Below, in pieces: positions 48,833-59,420 of a stretch of 64,000 nt of DNA (the first letter of the stretch is position 1; each line of letters opens with the position of its first letter). Location: assembly GCF_001723175.1 (NCBI RefSeq), contig NC_064653.1:2356001-2420000 (forward strand), read 5' to 3'. The position numbers were made by a program, and so were the translations under genes. The notes beneath the pieces were generated by a model. It was given only the letters and a program-made list of their open reading frames with translations. It was not told the origin of the DNA and did not search any database. The stretch is from Penicillium oxalicum (taxonomy: Eukaryota > Ascomycota > Eurotiomycetes > Eurotiales > Aspergillaceae).

Positions 48833-49315
48833 TGACCGTAGTGACATCAACACCACCGAATACCTCGAGAAGTAACCTGTTAATCGATCTATCCAGCGCA
48901 AAGACATATTCATTTTTGATATTCAGCGATATGTAGTTTATCAGGCCCCGTCACCAGGATGTCTGAGGTGGGCAATGCGACCGAGCACACTGTGCTTTCC
49001 ATTCGGGTCAAACTCATAGGTATCAAGCTACCCCGGATTGACCGTTTCAGATTCCCGGATTTAGTTCAACGATGCGTCGAGAATTTGAAATCAGGCATTG
49101 CCATTCGCAGAATCATTGCTTGGACTGAGAACGTGGCAGCCAGCTTTGTCCTCAGCACGCGCGAACAGACTTTCAGCGTCGTAAAGTTTGCGCCATTTCG
49201 GTTAGACTGCGGGGATGGAGCTCTCAGCCCAGAGGCCATTTGATCTCCCAACTTCCCACCAGAGATCTGAATCTCGCCCCTGTCGAACAAGCCTGGAGTG
49301 AAACACTCGTTCACG
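48167..49315. promoter_or_regulatory. Divergent promoter between dehydrogenase-like gene and AlcR-type regulator
   Basis: This is 1.15 kb between two start codons. It contains a long GA microsatellite (separate entry). The AlcR core (TGCGG, reverse CCGCA) occurs at 49208-49212 and again in the CCCCGCAGAA context near 48433-48442. Five-base motifs of this kind occur by chance about once per 500 bp, so this is a lead only. The 94-codon frame at 48959-49243 is not supported. Confidence 0.45.
48790..48829. repeat. (GA)n microsatellite, about 20 units
   Basis: An uninterrupted GA run lies in the divergent promoter of the dehydrogenase-like and AlcR-type genes. GA tracts can exclude nucleosomes or bind GAGA-type factors; length variation is likely. 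Confidence 0.92.
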
Positions 49316-51556
49316 ATGAACAGTAATCGTGTCCATCGGCGGAAACAGTTCTCGAGCTGTGACGCTTGCCGCAAGTCTCGCGTCGCCTGCGATGCGCTGC
49401 GAAAACGCTCCGTACATGGAGCGTCCAGCCTCGCAACTTGTACCCGCTGTGCGGCTCGGAACCGACAGTGCAGCTTTGAGGTATGGATCGTTGCGCCGAG
49501 GACGACGACATCCAGAGATCTCAAGGCAGATCAGATCTGCCAGGGAGAATTACTGACTCTTCGCATGTCTAGTGGATGAAGAAAGTGGTCTCCAGGGCCG
49601 ACGGGTCAAGTCCTTCCTCTGATCGCTGGAATTCCCTCCTGTCTCCCCCTCCATCTTATGGTCGAGGCCAAGAGGATTCTTTCCATCTTTCTCCACAATT
49701 TCATGACTTGGGCGCGGAATCGTCTCAGCACGGGTAAATTGACTCCAATCACGATCTCTCCGTGTGGCTCCATGTATTGACTCTTGTGTATCTATCCAGC
49801 GTGGACGGTAGTCCCGCGCAGGCTGATCATGGAACACCGACACCCTCGGCCCGATCTTCGTTAACCAGTTTAGAAGTGACGGACTGGTTGCGATCGATGT
49901 ATGAAGATGTCTTTGAACAAGTCTTCGGTTCGTGGCTTGGAAATTATAGCTGTCCTTTCTCGTGAGTCATGGTGTTGGTATGCTACCGCGCAGCGGATCG
50001 GGTCGTGAATGCTGATTTGCGGTCAGTTTCGGCGAAAATGGTCATCTAGAGGGTGGGACGAGTGACAACCCGAGGTTTTCCATCTCAGTCAGCATTTCTT
50101 CTCTTTGCCGACAGTTTGATCAGTTGATGAGGGACCTGGAAAAACAAAGCTCTACGGGATCGCGAGCGCAGCCCCCCACACAAGCCGACTTGGTAAAGGA
50201 ATGGCAGATCGAAACCACCCTCAATCAGGCTATCCAGACCTTTTCCGCCCGGTGGCTGCCCCTGACCTTCGAGTTCGATGCCGAAAAGCAGGCACAGACG
50301 CCTCTCATTCAGAGTCTCTGGCGGGAATTACGGCAGAACCTCCCAAGATCCATGAATAGACCATGCTATCGATCGATGCTGAGTCTGTATCTATTTGCCA
50401 TGGTCCCCGTCCCCGTCGGCATACCGGAGGACGAGGAAGAAAATGGGGTGCCTGCGCAAGTGTGCGTCCACGCTGCCTTGCAACAGGTGCAGTTTTTGCG
50501 TGCACGTCAAAGGAGTCTCGAATTCAATGGATCCAAAGTCTCATTGCTGTCGGATCAAGCGACGCCCATCTCGACACCAGAGCAAATACGCTCCGAGTTC
50601 ATTCACATCGAAAGCATGATATACTGGGCTGCTATGACATTCGACACTTCCTCGGCTCTGACGTTCAATACCAAATCCATTCTTTCATCCGGGCTCCTGG
50701 GTTGGGAAGCCGAATCCTCCTGGCGAATGGTCCAGACTTGCACGAACATCTTTCACGAACAATCTGAGCGGTGGCGCACCAATGGAGTTTTGGTGACCGA
50801 AGAGACTGCCAATCAAATCATTGGCGCAGCTCATGCATGGAAACTGCGCGTGTGGAAGATGGGCACCATCTTGAAGGAAGCTCTTCGAGAGGGACATGGT
50901 GAGGATGCTGTTTACCATGCGTACAGCTCCGCAGCGGAAGCGATCAGACAATTCAATGTCACCTATCGCCCCTTGTTGGCGGCATGTGAGCGGCGTCTTC
51001 AGTTTTTGTCGCAACACACAAAATTGCGTTGGTGTGAGTAGTCTTCATCTTCCTATCTGGCTTTGAGAAACAAGACTGGGTGCTGATTGTCCTCTTCTTT
51101 GCAACAGATGAGCTGATGGTACACCATCACTTGAGCATACTCATCATGATCGATGCGATTGAAATTGCGTCAAGAGAGGACATTCTCGAAAAGATGAGTG
51201 TGACAAAGTCGGACGCACAAGGGAGTCTGCTGAATTGTCTACAGTTTGGCTTGAGTAACCATTTTACTATTCCCACCCGGCAGGGCTCAGATTACAGTGT
51301 TGGGCCATTCCCGCTAGTTGCGATTGACCCTTATCCTCACCACCTGCTTGCCGGTGTGCAACTCTTGTGGAAAGGCATTGAGAGGGACTTTGACGATGGC
51401 CAAATAGACCAGACGACATGCGAAAACCTGCAGTCGATTCTGCTACAAACCCTTGAGCTTCTGCCCCAAACATCCAAATCAGTTCGCAAAGGTACCGAAC
51501 AGGCTCGGCTGGCATTTCTTCGGCGAGGAGTCCCGTCTTCAGGCTCGTCGATCTGA
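49316..51556 (+). CDS. AlcR-type Zn2Cys6 transcription factor with 16-residue zinc-cluster linker
   Basis: Exons are 49316-49480, 49573-49733, 49800-49961, 50027-51033 and 51108-51556, giving 647 residues. The binuclear cluster is C15-x2-C18-x6-C25-x16-C42-x2-C45-x6-C52, followed by a WMKK segment. A 16-residue linker between the third and fourth cysteines is the special feature of Aspergillus AlcR, the ethanol-utilisation activator; ordinary clusters have 5-12. The region MYEDVFEQVFGSWLGNYSCP resembles the AlcR sequence after its own linker. The rest is helical (LNQAIQTFSARWLPLTFEF, ESMIYWAAMTFDTSSALTFN, YELMVHHHLSILIMIDAIEI), as in AlcR. Exon 4 begins earlier than the obvious frame, at SFGENGHLEGGTSDNP. 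It is likely a nuclear activator. It is smaller than AlcR (about 820), so I read it as a family relative, not alcR itself. Confidence 0.87.
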
Positions 51557-52202
51557 TGTTGATGATGCACGTTTTTTTTTTCTCTCTTCATGTTTCGATA
51601 CCCATTCGTTCTGAAATCGTACTTGCATGTCAGGTAGTGAAGTTAATAAAGCAGTTTTGAGTAATTCACGCGTGGTTTGGGGAACCAGTCAAGAGCCTCA
51701 ATCTGCAGGTTACCCGCGGGGATCAACTCATGGTCGATCACATCGCTTGATTGAGGATAGCAGGAGGCCTTTGGATATTCAGCTTTCCAAAACGAACTTT
51801 CTCAATATTGTAAACATGATGATAGCACCGACTTCCACATTGCACGTGGTCAGATTTACATGCACGTGGTGATCAGCATTACTTGAACTTAATTGCCGAC
51901 GGGTATTTAGTTCGGGAAATTGCAACCCCCATTCAATGCACCTTCAGTGATGTGCCTCGTTAGCCGCATGACCAGCAATCGACATCGGTTTTCTTCGGCG
52001 CATATTGGCGGATAAATAAGTCGTCTTTCACCAGGGGATGATGCTCGTCCAAACGAGCGACTTGAAAGCTCGCTCCCCGCGGGATGTCCCTCGTTCACTG
52101 TCTTAAAGGTTGACTTGAACTTGTTTATTTCAAATACCCCCTAATCTGCGAGTCAACTACCTATTCTTGCTCATTCACTGTTGTTAGGAGAGAGTCGTCA
52201 GC
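51557..52202. promoter_or_regulatory. Spacer and promoter before the aldo/keto reductase gene
   Basis: About 646 bp. A CCGCA (AlcR-core reverse) lies at 51964-51968. A duplicated TGCACGTGGT-like element lies at 51841-51850 and 51862-51871, containing the palindromic E-box CACGTG. No gene is supported. Confidence 0.45.
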
Positions 52203-53321
52203 ATGAACGACCTACGGCCCTCAACGCCCTTATCGCATATACTTCCTCCGCTCGTGCTGGGCGGGGCTGGCTTCAGTCATCAAGTGTACCGGAATCCAAA
52301 CGCCACGCAGGTTCTCAAAGTTCTCAAACGAGCCTTTGAACTGGGACTTTGCGCTATTGATACATCGGCATATTACCATCCTTCAGAAATTTTACTGGGA
52401 GAGGCCTTGTCGCATCCTGAGATTGAGGCTCAGTACCCTCGCGACAAGTACCTCTTGATGACCAAAGTTGGCCGAATAACCGCCACGAAATTTGACTACT
52501 CCCCGGCATGGGTCCGAAGATCAGTTTTGCGTTCACTGCAACGACTTCGCACAAAGTATCTAGACGTCGTGTTTTGTCATGATATCGAATTTGTCCCGGA
52601 ACAAGAGGTGATGGAGGCGATCGGTACATTGTTGGAGATGGCACGCGAGGGCCTCATCAAATATATCGGTGTTTCCGGCTATCGAATCGATTTACTTGTC
52701 AGGGTTGCAAGGCGGGTTCAAAACGAGTTCGGCAGGCCCCTGGACATCGTTCAGAATTGGGCTCAAATGACACTGCAAAACGACCGACTCGCACGGGAAG
52801 GACTGGCTGCCTTTCAAAAAGCCGGAGTCTCCTGCGTCTGCAATGCCAGTCCACTGGCTATTGGTCTGCTGCGAGCCAATGAAGTCCCTGTTGGCGACTT
52901 GGGAGATTTCCATCCGGCACCGCTTGGACTCAGAATCGCAGTTAAGAAAGCCGCCGACTATCTGCATCAAGTCGGAGAGTCCATGGCGGAACTGGCTCTT
53001 CGTCATTCTATACGCCGTGGTCAATCATTTTCAAGTCCTGATTTCCGCATCACCACCATCATGGGCATCACTTCTGTGGCCGAAGTGGATGAGAATCTTC
53101 GCGCGGCTCAACAGGTACTTCAGGTATCGAGCGGGCCGCGCTGGCTATGGAACCATGAATCGACAGGACCTGGAGATCGCGAGATACGTCGGGCCAAAGA
53201 CGATCAGCTGTTGTGTCGTGAAGTGCATCGTATATTGGGAGAGTGGCTGGATTATTGCTTCCCCAGCCCTGGCGATGACTGGGATGTGGCCACGAAGAAA
53301 CCTATTCTTGCGAATTTGTGA
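52203..53321 (+). CDS. Aldo/keto reductase, D-arabinose 1-dehydrogenase (Ara2) / L-galactose dehydrogenase type
   Basis: A single exon of 372 residues. It starts LSHILPPLVLGGAGFSHQVY, then AIDTSAYYHPSEILLGEAL, which holds the catalytic Asp and Tyr. The catalytic Lys follows in YLLMTKVGRI and the His in LDVVFCHDIEFV. NASPLAIGLLRANEVPVGDL, DFHPAPLGLRIAVKKAADY, TTIMGITSVAEVDENLRAA and the tail VHRILGEWLDYCFPSPGDDW match the fungal Ara2 subgroup. These enzymes oxidise D-arabinose or L-galactose-type sugars with NAD(P) in the cytosol. The substrate here is not proved. The lack of introns is notable beside its intron-rich neighbours. It sits between two regulators on the same strand. Confidence 0.9.
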   Translation: MNDLRPSTPLSHILPPLVLGGAGFSHQVYRNPNATQVLKVLKRAFELGLCAIDTSAYYHPSEILLGEALSHPEIEAQYPRDKYLLMTKVGRITATKFDYSPAWVRRSVLRSLQRLRTKYLDVVFCHDIEFVPEQEVMEAIGTLLEMAREGLIKYIGVSGYRIDLLVRVARRVQNEFGRPLDIVQNWAQMTLQNDRLAREGLAAFQKAGVSCVCNASPLAIGLLRANEVPVGDLGDFHPAPLGLRIAVKKAADYLHQVGESMAELALRHSIRRGQSFSSPDFRITTIMGITSVAEVDENLRAAQQVLQVSSGPRWLWNHESTGPGDREIRRAKDDQLLCREVHRILGEWLDYCFPSPGDDWDVATKKPILANL

Positions 53322-53842
53322 GGGTCATAATGGATGCTAATAATTCCAGTCGGTTGCAGACAGGCAAGCGACAGGCTCGTCATGAATTCATGTACGCAAT
53401 GACACAGACTAAACCGGGAATCTCCAAATTGATAGGTTGCTGGGTCAGCCATTTTACAATAGAGTGATTTTCTTCCGCGGCCAAGGAGGCGCATTTCGGG
53501 CTGTTGTAAAGGTCGAACAGAAGTTCAAAAAAGGTGGATGATCTGACGCTCCTCCAAATCACTCATGGCTATTCCACGCACACCATTGACCCAAAGAAGT
53601 ATTCATATTGTCCCAGTTTCGAGACTCCACCAATTCGAGATTCTGAAACGTCAAGGACGCGATCGTTCCGGCTCATTTCAGCCGATGAACGGTTCCACAG
53701 CCAAGAGTTTTAGGCTAATTACCAGTGGCCAGTTGGCAGTTGCTGCAGAACCACCGCACTCTCCACATTTTCAGCCCTCCCCGCAATTTCTTTCTCCGCA
53801 TTCGACAGGCGCCGTTTGATCGCCCCCTTGTCAACTCTCATC
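53322..53842. promoter_or_regulatory. Spacer and promoter before the second Zn2Cys6 regulator
   Basis: About 520 bp without a supported gene; frames at 53565-53819 and on the minus strand have no motif. Confidence 0.45.
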
Positions 53843-56476
53843 ATGAAGGCCACTGTCGGCCACAAGGGCCAGCCAAGAGTCCTCAGAGCTTGCGACTCAT
53901 GCACGCATTCAAAGCAGAGGTGCGACGGGCAGCAGCCATGGTATGACTGTGATCCTCTGGATAGCAAAGCCGAGAGTTTGCGCTGATCATTCTCCGTTCA
54001 GCCGTCGTTGTGCAGGTTCGTGCATGATAGTTAAAACCCCGAGGTGAGACCACGCGTCTTCATGATTGAGTCTAATTGCTCGACTGGATACGCAGAACGC
54101 AAAGAGGACTGCAAATTCACCAAGGCAGTACGGAAGCGTGGTCGTCGACCACGAAACAGTCTCAGTCAAATCCATGAATCCGCTGGAACGACAAGGGAGA
54201 GCATGCAATCTCCTCACACCCAGTCCGCAAGTCCCCAAGGCACAATCTTCTCAAGCGGTGCATCGACGCAGGAGGGGCTTTCTGCAGGGTTGCCGTTGGA
54301 TCGTCGACCTTATGGTGTTGACACAAGCGCAACTGAAACCCAGCGTTTCCTGACAAGCCCTTCCGATGCGGAAAAAATGACAAGGCACAGCCAAGTCTTT
54401 CTGAATCAAGAAAACGTGATGAATGGGCGATTTCAAACACCGGCAAGCAATGTAAGCCTTGAACCTCTCCACAATGCAATTTCCCCGACCCAGGTAGGCA
54501 TTCTTCCGTCTGGATTTTGCCTCGGCATCGAGACTGCTTCCATTTTGTCTTGCTGACTCCCAAGTAGCTTTCCCTAGATCATCGCGGATCGCTACCAAGC
54601 ATTCATCAGGCCGTGTTTGATAACATGCCAGGAGCAGCCGCAGACCACTTCTCATTGAGGCCACCCTACCGTTGCCTTGAATCGATTCTTCCTCGGCTGG
54701 GTGGGATTCTTCTCGCCGAAGAGGCATCGGAAATGTTGGAGATTTTCTTCAATGAGAAGCACAACTCTATGTTCAAGTCGACCTCCCCTTACTTGCTGGC
54801 TCATGTATTGCACCCATCGTCAGTCCTTCATCCTACAGATCCTCGACCCACATCGCCTGCTCTCATTTCAGTCATCCTCTTCTGTGTCGCGCAGACTGCC
54901 GACATGCGAATTTTTGATACACCTGGCGCGCGAGAACGCACGAGCGTGGACTTGTATCGTCTTTCAATGGACTTGCTCCAATCGGAGGACCCAGACAACT
55001 ACTTTCGAACATCGGGTAAGTACATTGCATTGAAATCAACACCAACCTGGATCTTCTTTGCTCACCAGCGCCAGATGGCTGGCAATTTCACCCACATCCT
55101 AGCAGCGGCCCACCAAGCAACTCGCACTCGGCACCAGATCGACAAAGCAGCGGCAAAGCGTTACTTCCACGCCAACTGGGATCCACAGACACCATCCTGG
55201 CGGTAGCGATATTGACCGTGGTCATCTCCGGGGGCCATTATAAAGCCGACTCGCTCAAGTGGCGTGACAAGCTGATCCGGCTCGTCCGCGCAAGCGGACT
55301 GAACATGGAAGACCAAGATATCGATCTCGGCCCTGTATTTTGCGGGCTATACAACGGTGATGCCACGTTTCGACGGTGGATGGTCGCCAAGGAGGAGCGC
55401 AGGCGACTCTTCTGGCTTATCTATTGTCTCGACCGACATTTGGCTCTCTCTTTCAACATGCGAATAAGCATTGCCGAGGGTACCTTTTGCGTCCGCACAC
55501 CCCTACCTGAGAAATTATGGCAGACTCTCGACACGGCCGATTTAAATAGCATCCCTACGAATGAACTGGGCCCACCATCTCAGATTTCAGGGACTGGGTT
55601 CTTTGAGTATTTTCTGCCTCTGGCGCGGGTGCTGGGACATATTATCGATCTGCATCATTTCAAGGCCCACCCTACGATCGGGCACTTCATTCCGCATGAA
55701 GCCATCCATCGCATCGAGACCATGATCGCCCAGCGGGAACAGGAGGTCGCTGATTTGGAAAATCAGACAGACACGAGCTTGCCGAATGATGTCGCTGCAC
55801 GGCCGTTTCCTCGGTCGTCGGACGGGGGAGTTGCCCCCGGTGTCGAGACCTTTGGCTCTCCCTCCGCAAGCATGACGAAAGATTCAAAGGTCCAGCTCGT
55901 CAAGATATACAGTACTTATCTCCTGCACGTCTTTTACATTCTCCTTCACGGCAAGTGGGATCCTATCTCCATGATTGAGGATCGCGATGACTGGATTACC
56001 TCGGAAAGTTTCGTGACCTGCGCTTCGCATGCCCTGAGCGCATCTGCAGTCGTTTCGCAGATTCTCACCATTGATCCCGAAATGACGTTCATGCCTTATT
56101 TGTTCGGGATATACCTGTTGCAAGGGAGTTTCATCCTCCTTCTCTTTGTGGATCGTATGCCGGAACTCGGGCCAAATCGGTCGGTGGAAGAGGTCTGCGA
56201 GACGATTATTCGCGCCCATGAAGTGAGCGTGGTCACCCTTGATACGACGTTTCAGGTAAGTGTATATGGAGCACTATGGTTCAGTATCTATTGTGTCGAG
56301 TGGAAGCGACAGAGAGCTAATCCGTTAATTAGAAAAACTTTCGCAAGGTGTTTCGGTCCATGCTGTACGACGCCCAGCAGGCTGGACCACATTCTTGGGA
56401 TGAGCATAAGGCGCGTCGGAGAGAACTACTGTCTTTATATCGATGGACACCGCTGGCCCAAGGGCTTGCATATTAA
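53843..56476 (+). CDS. Zn2Cys6 transcription factor with XlnR-like middle homology region
   Basis: Exons are 53843-53940, 54002-54015 (14 nt), 54096-54493, 54568-55015, 55069-56255 and 56333-56476, giving 762 residues. Exon 1 encodes C17-x2-C20-x6-C27 (RACDSCTHSKQRCDGQQP). The 14-nt exon supplies C33 and C36 (CRRCA), and exon 3 supplies C43 (ERKEDCKFTKAVRKRGRRPR), giving a regular C-x2-C-x6-C-x5-C-x2-C-x6-C cluster with a basic tail. The fungal_trans domain has PPYRCLESILPRLGGILLAE, ALISVILFCVAQTADMRIFD, ILAVAILTVVISGGHYKADS and RRRLFWLIYCLDRHLALSFN; the last resembles XlnR/Xyr1. The C-terminus RRRELLSLYRWTPLAQGLAY is also usual there. It is probably a nuclear activator of carbon-use genes; the inducer is unknown. 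Confidence 0.88.
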
Positions 56477-56833
56477 CTTTTCCTTCTCTTTTTTGCTTTA
56501 TAATATACCCCCCACAATGTCCCAAGTCACTGGAACAACAACTCATATGATACCCAACCTTGAACAATCAAATCATCTGATGTGCAACAATCTGTTTGAG
56601 CGTTACGAAGTAAATTGTACGCTTTTCTTGATTCAACAGGAATGAATCACATGCAACTCATATTCACTGGGAGAGAGAAAGGAGAGAAAGAGACTGTAGC
56701 CAATCCAATTACCGCGTCAAAAAAAAGAAAAAAAAGAAGAAAAAAAAGAAAAAAAAAACCACAATCGACAAAATGGGTATCTCGAATTTGCACCTGAATC
56801 CTACTTCATCGCTACCTGCTACACACGAATTAC
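56477..56833. other. Convergent 3' spacer with A-rich tract
   Basis: The spacer sits between the 3' ends of the Zn2Cys6 regulator and the DUF7053-type gene. A tract at about 56719-56758 is almost entirely A with a few G. No gene is supported. Confidence 0.5.
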
Positions 56834-57867
56834 TTACTGAGGGCCCGACGGCAACTCAGGGATTGAATGCTTGGAGTGGATGTTTTCTTGGGGACCTTCC
56901 AGCGTGACGGGCAGTTCGGCCACATACTTTTGGCCTTGATGAACACCCAGCGCATCTACAACCCTGTTCGTTAGTCACCGAAATCACCAAACTTCCGAGC
57001 CCCCCTGATCTTTCTAACCCCCTCCTGGTAGACAGTGGACATACCTGGCGATGGTAGCGGATGATAAAAATCAGCCGGTAACTCTGCAATGTAGGCTGGC
57101 CTACTGTCTGAACCCGGCTGTGGGGATGCATATGATCTTCCAGACGGTGAGTAGGGCGGCCGCGGATGAACAGAGCCTGTCGGCGACCGAGGCACCTGGT
57201 ACGAGGTCACTGAACTCATCAGCGAAGATCTTCGCGAGGACAGCAGCGAGTCCGACCGTGCGACCGTGGACCGATCGGCCGGATTGATCGTCTTTAGCCT
57301 TCCATCTTCGACCACCCCCTGCAAGACTCCGGCATCCAGCAGCTCGGCCTTTTTGATCAACCGATCCACCAGCACCTTAGAAGCCGCTTTGAGTTGGCTC
57401 TTGACAAACGAAACCAGGGTGATGTTGCAGTGAATTTCGATATCTTCCTGAAGATATGGCCCGGTCTCGGGCGCGCGTTCATGTCGAAACTCGGTGAATT
57501 TGTTGGGCTCGCCGGGTTGAAACCCCGCCAGACGCCACTGGCTTTTGATCTCGATGCCCAGGGGCACAAAGGTGTGTGTTTGCAAACCCCACTCGGTGTT
57601 ATGGAAACAGCCGTTGAAGCTGATCTTGCCGGAGCCAATTTTGCCCAGACCGGGGAGATACTGGACCCGCTCGATGATCTCGTACCAGGAGAAGTAGAAT
57701 TCGTCGGCGGCAGCGTCGCGGGGCGCGGCGATGGGATGGTAGGAGAGGACCAGTGGGTTGAGAGTGATGATCTCGCCGTGACTGTGCAGAATGTCCAGGG
57801 CCAGTTGGCGGGGCACGCATGCAGGGATCGGCGTGATGATGGTGTACTTTTCTTTTTTGCGCAACAT
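56834..57867 (-). CDS. DUF7053-type fungal protein, function unknown
   Basis: Minus-strand exons are 57867-57045 and 56955-56834, giving 314 residues. The conserved first 180 residues start MLRKKEKYTIITPIPACVPR and run through ITLNPLVLSYHPI, FYFSWYEIIERVQYLPG, GKISFNGCFHNTEWGLQTHT and EDIEIHCNITLVSFVKSQLK, the block order of DUF7053 proteins, which look like small START/polyketide-cyclase-type folds (inference). A Ser/Pro-rich tail follows. The long open frame would end GARKFGDFGD, but a strong GTATGT donor after LPSP joins a second exon reading DALGVHQGQKYVAELPVTLE and ending PELPSGPQ. This is preferred because of its CTAAC branch site and protein-like composition. An in-frame ATG at 57918 would add 17 residues. 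Confidence 0.78.
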
Positions 57868-58708
57868 GACGGGTAATCTGGACGCTGGACTCGGCACTCG
57901 GCTCGTGGCAGAGAGCATGTGTCTCTTTCAGCTCAGTTTGAGTGCTGTTCCAGAGCAATCTTGAATCTTCTACCCTGTCCGATCTTGTAGCCAGTCCGGG
58001 TGGATTCAATATGGTCTAGAAGGGGCAGGGAGAGCCACGGTCGCAGGTGTCAAGGAAAGACGGCCGTGTGAAGACTCGGCGGCTGAGCGAGCAACAGGTC
58101 GGTAGGAAATATTCCTCCGTGGAAACCCAAAACCTAAAAAAAGAAATAAACTTCTCGCCGTGGGGCAGCACCAGCTGCTTGCACCACAAAACGCCGATGC
58201 GCAGGAGCAGGATTCTGTCAGAAAGAGGCCTAGAGCGACGGAACGTAGACAAATGTTGGAGATGCCGTCCACTTGTAGGTGCCACCAAGGAAGCGGTCAC
58301 GGTGGGTGTCCAAGCGTGATAAAACTATCACTGACAAGAGGATGTGTGGTGCGCCGTGTGACTGTTCACCGTGCCCAACTGGCAGCTAATGGACAAGTCC
58401 ATCGACTCACACCTCATCTATCCTGCTCACATGGCGCAGCAGGCAGAACTCGATTTCGACCCCTCATACAAGTAACCACCCGGCTTGTGCGGCTCTTGGC
58501 ACCTGGCGTGCCTATCAAGACAATATCTGGGTGACTGTGAGTGGGCTAACCCTGCGGAGTCAGTGCGGATGGACTCGATGAGGTATCCATGCAGAAATGG
58601 GCGACTGCCAGCCTGCCAACCAGCTATGTGGTTCCTTGATGAGAGGGTGTGACTTAGACGAAGCGATCCAGACCGAAGTATACTAGTTCTGCGGCGGCGA
58701 TTGCAGAG

Positions 58709-58768
<60 letters not shown>

Positions 58769-59420
58769 AGAGAGGAGAGAGAGAGAGAGAAGAGCCAAAA
58801 AATGACAAAAAAAAAAGAGAGCACAGATCACGTCGACATGGATTCATGGGCTGTCATATATGGCCGTATGCCCCGTGGTTGGTGGACAGCAGAGTCCACT
58901 GGGTCAGTAGATACTGGGAACAGTGCGAAGTAGTAGTGGTATTCGCAAACCTCCACGAGGACGAAGAGGCGCTACTCCTACTACATACGTCAACAGAGGA
59001 GAGACGAGGAAAACCAGCCAGCCGGGAGTATGAAGGCGCTCGTGGGTCGACCTCAATCCCTTCAGATTCAAAAGACAACCAGCCCGGTGTACTACACCGC
59101 AGAGTCTTCCACATCACGAGCGCTGCTTATATTGGTGTGCGTAGTTACGTATTACGGGTGGGGTGTCTGTATCGGATTGTAGAATGATTTCAGTGCAAGG
59201 AAATCCCAGTAAAGGCAATCCTCCCCCTTCAACTGACTGCCTGGAGGACAGAATGGTGATCAAGGAGCTCGAATCCATGATGCTTATCACCAAGCCTGCC
59301 GCAGCGAACGACAAGGGTCTCGGTCGAGGAAGAGTTGCAACCCTTGCAGGAAAGAAGACGTCCATCTACCCAGAGGCAGCGGCGAATACACAGACTAGGG
59401 TGGATCTTTTTCACGTAGCC
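57868..59420. other. 1.55-kb spacer with long GA tract
   Basis: It holds the promoter of the DUF7053-type gene on the left and the 3' side of the next minus-strand gene on the right. Frames at 58047-58534 and 58846-59187 have no motif. No gene is supported. Confidence 0.45.
58704..58795. repeat. (GA)n microsatellite, about 90 bp with short interruptions
   Basis: The longest simple repeat in the window: GA dinucleotides broken by four single-base slips (AAGA or GGAG). It lies in a gene-free spacer. Confidence 0.93.

Noticed and set aside
56719..56758. A-rich tract as a retrotransposon poly(A) tail
   Set aside because: No target duplication, no ORF and no element body next to it; it lies between two convergent gene ends where A/T-rich sequence is usual.
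58846..59187. 113-codon plus-strand frame
   Set aside because: No motif, and it runs into the 3' side of the minus-strand membrane-protein gene without splice or promoter signals.
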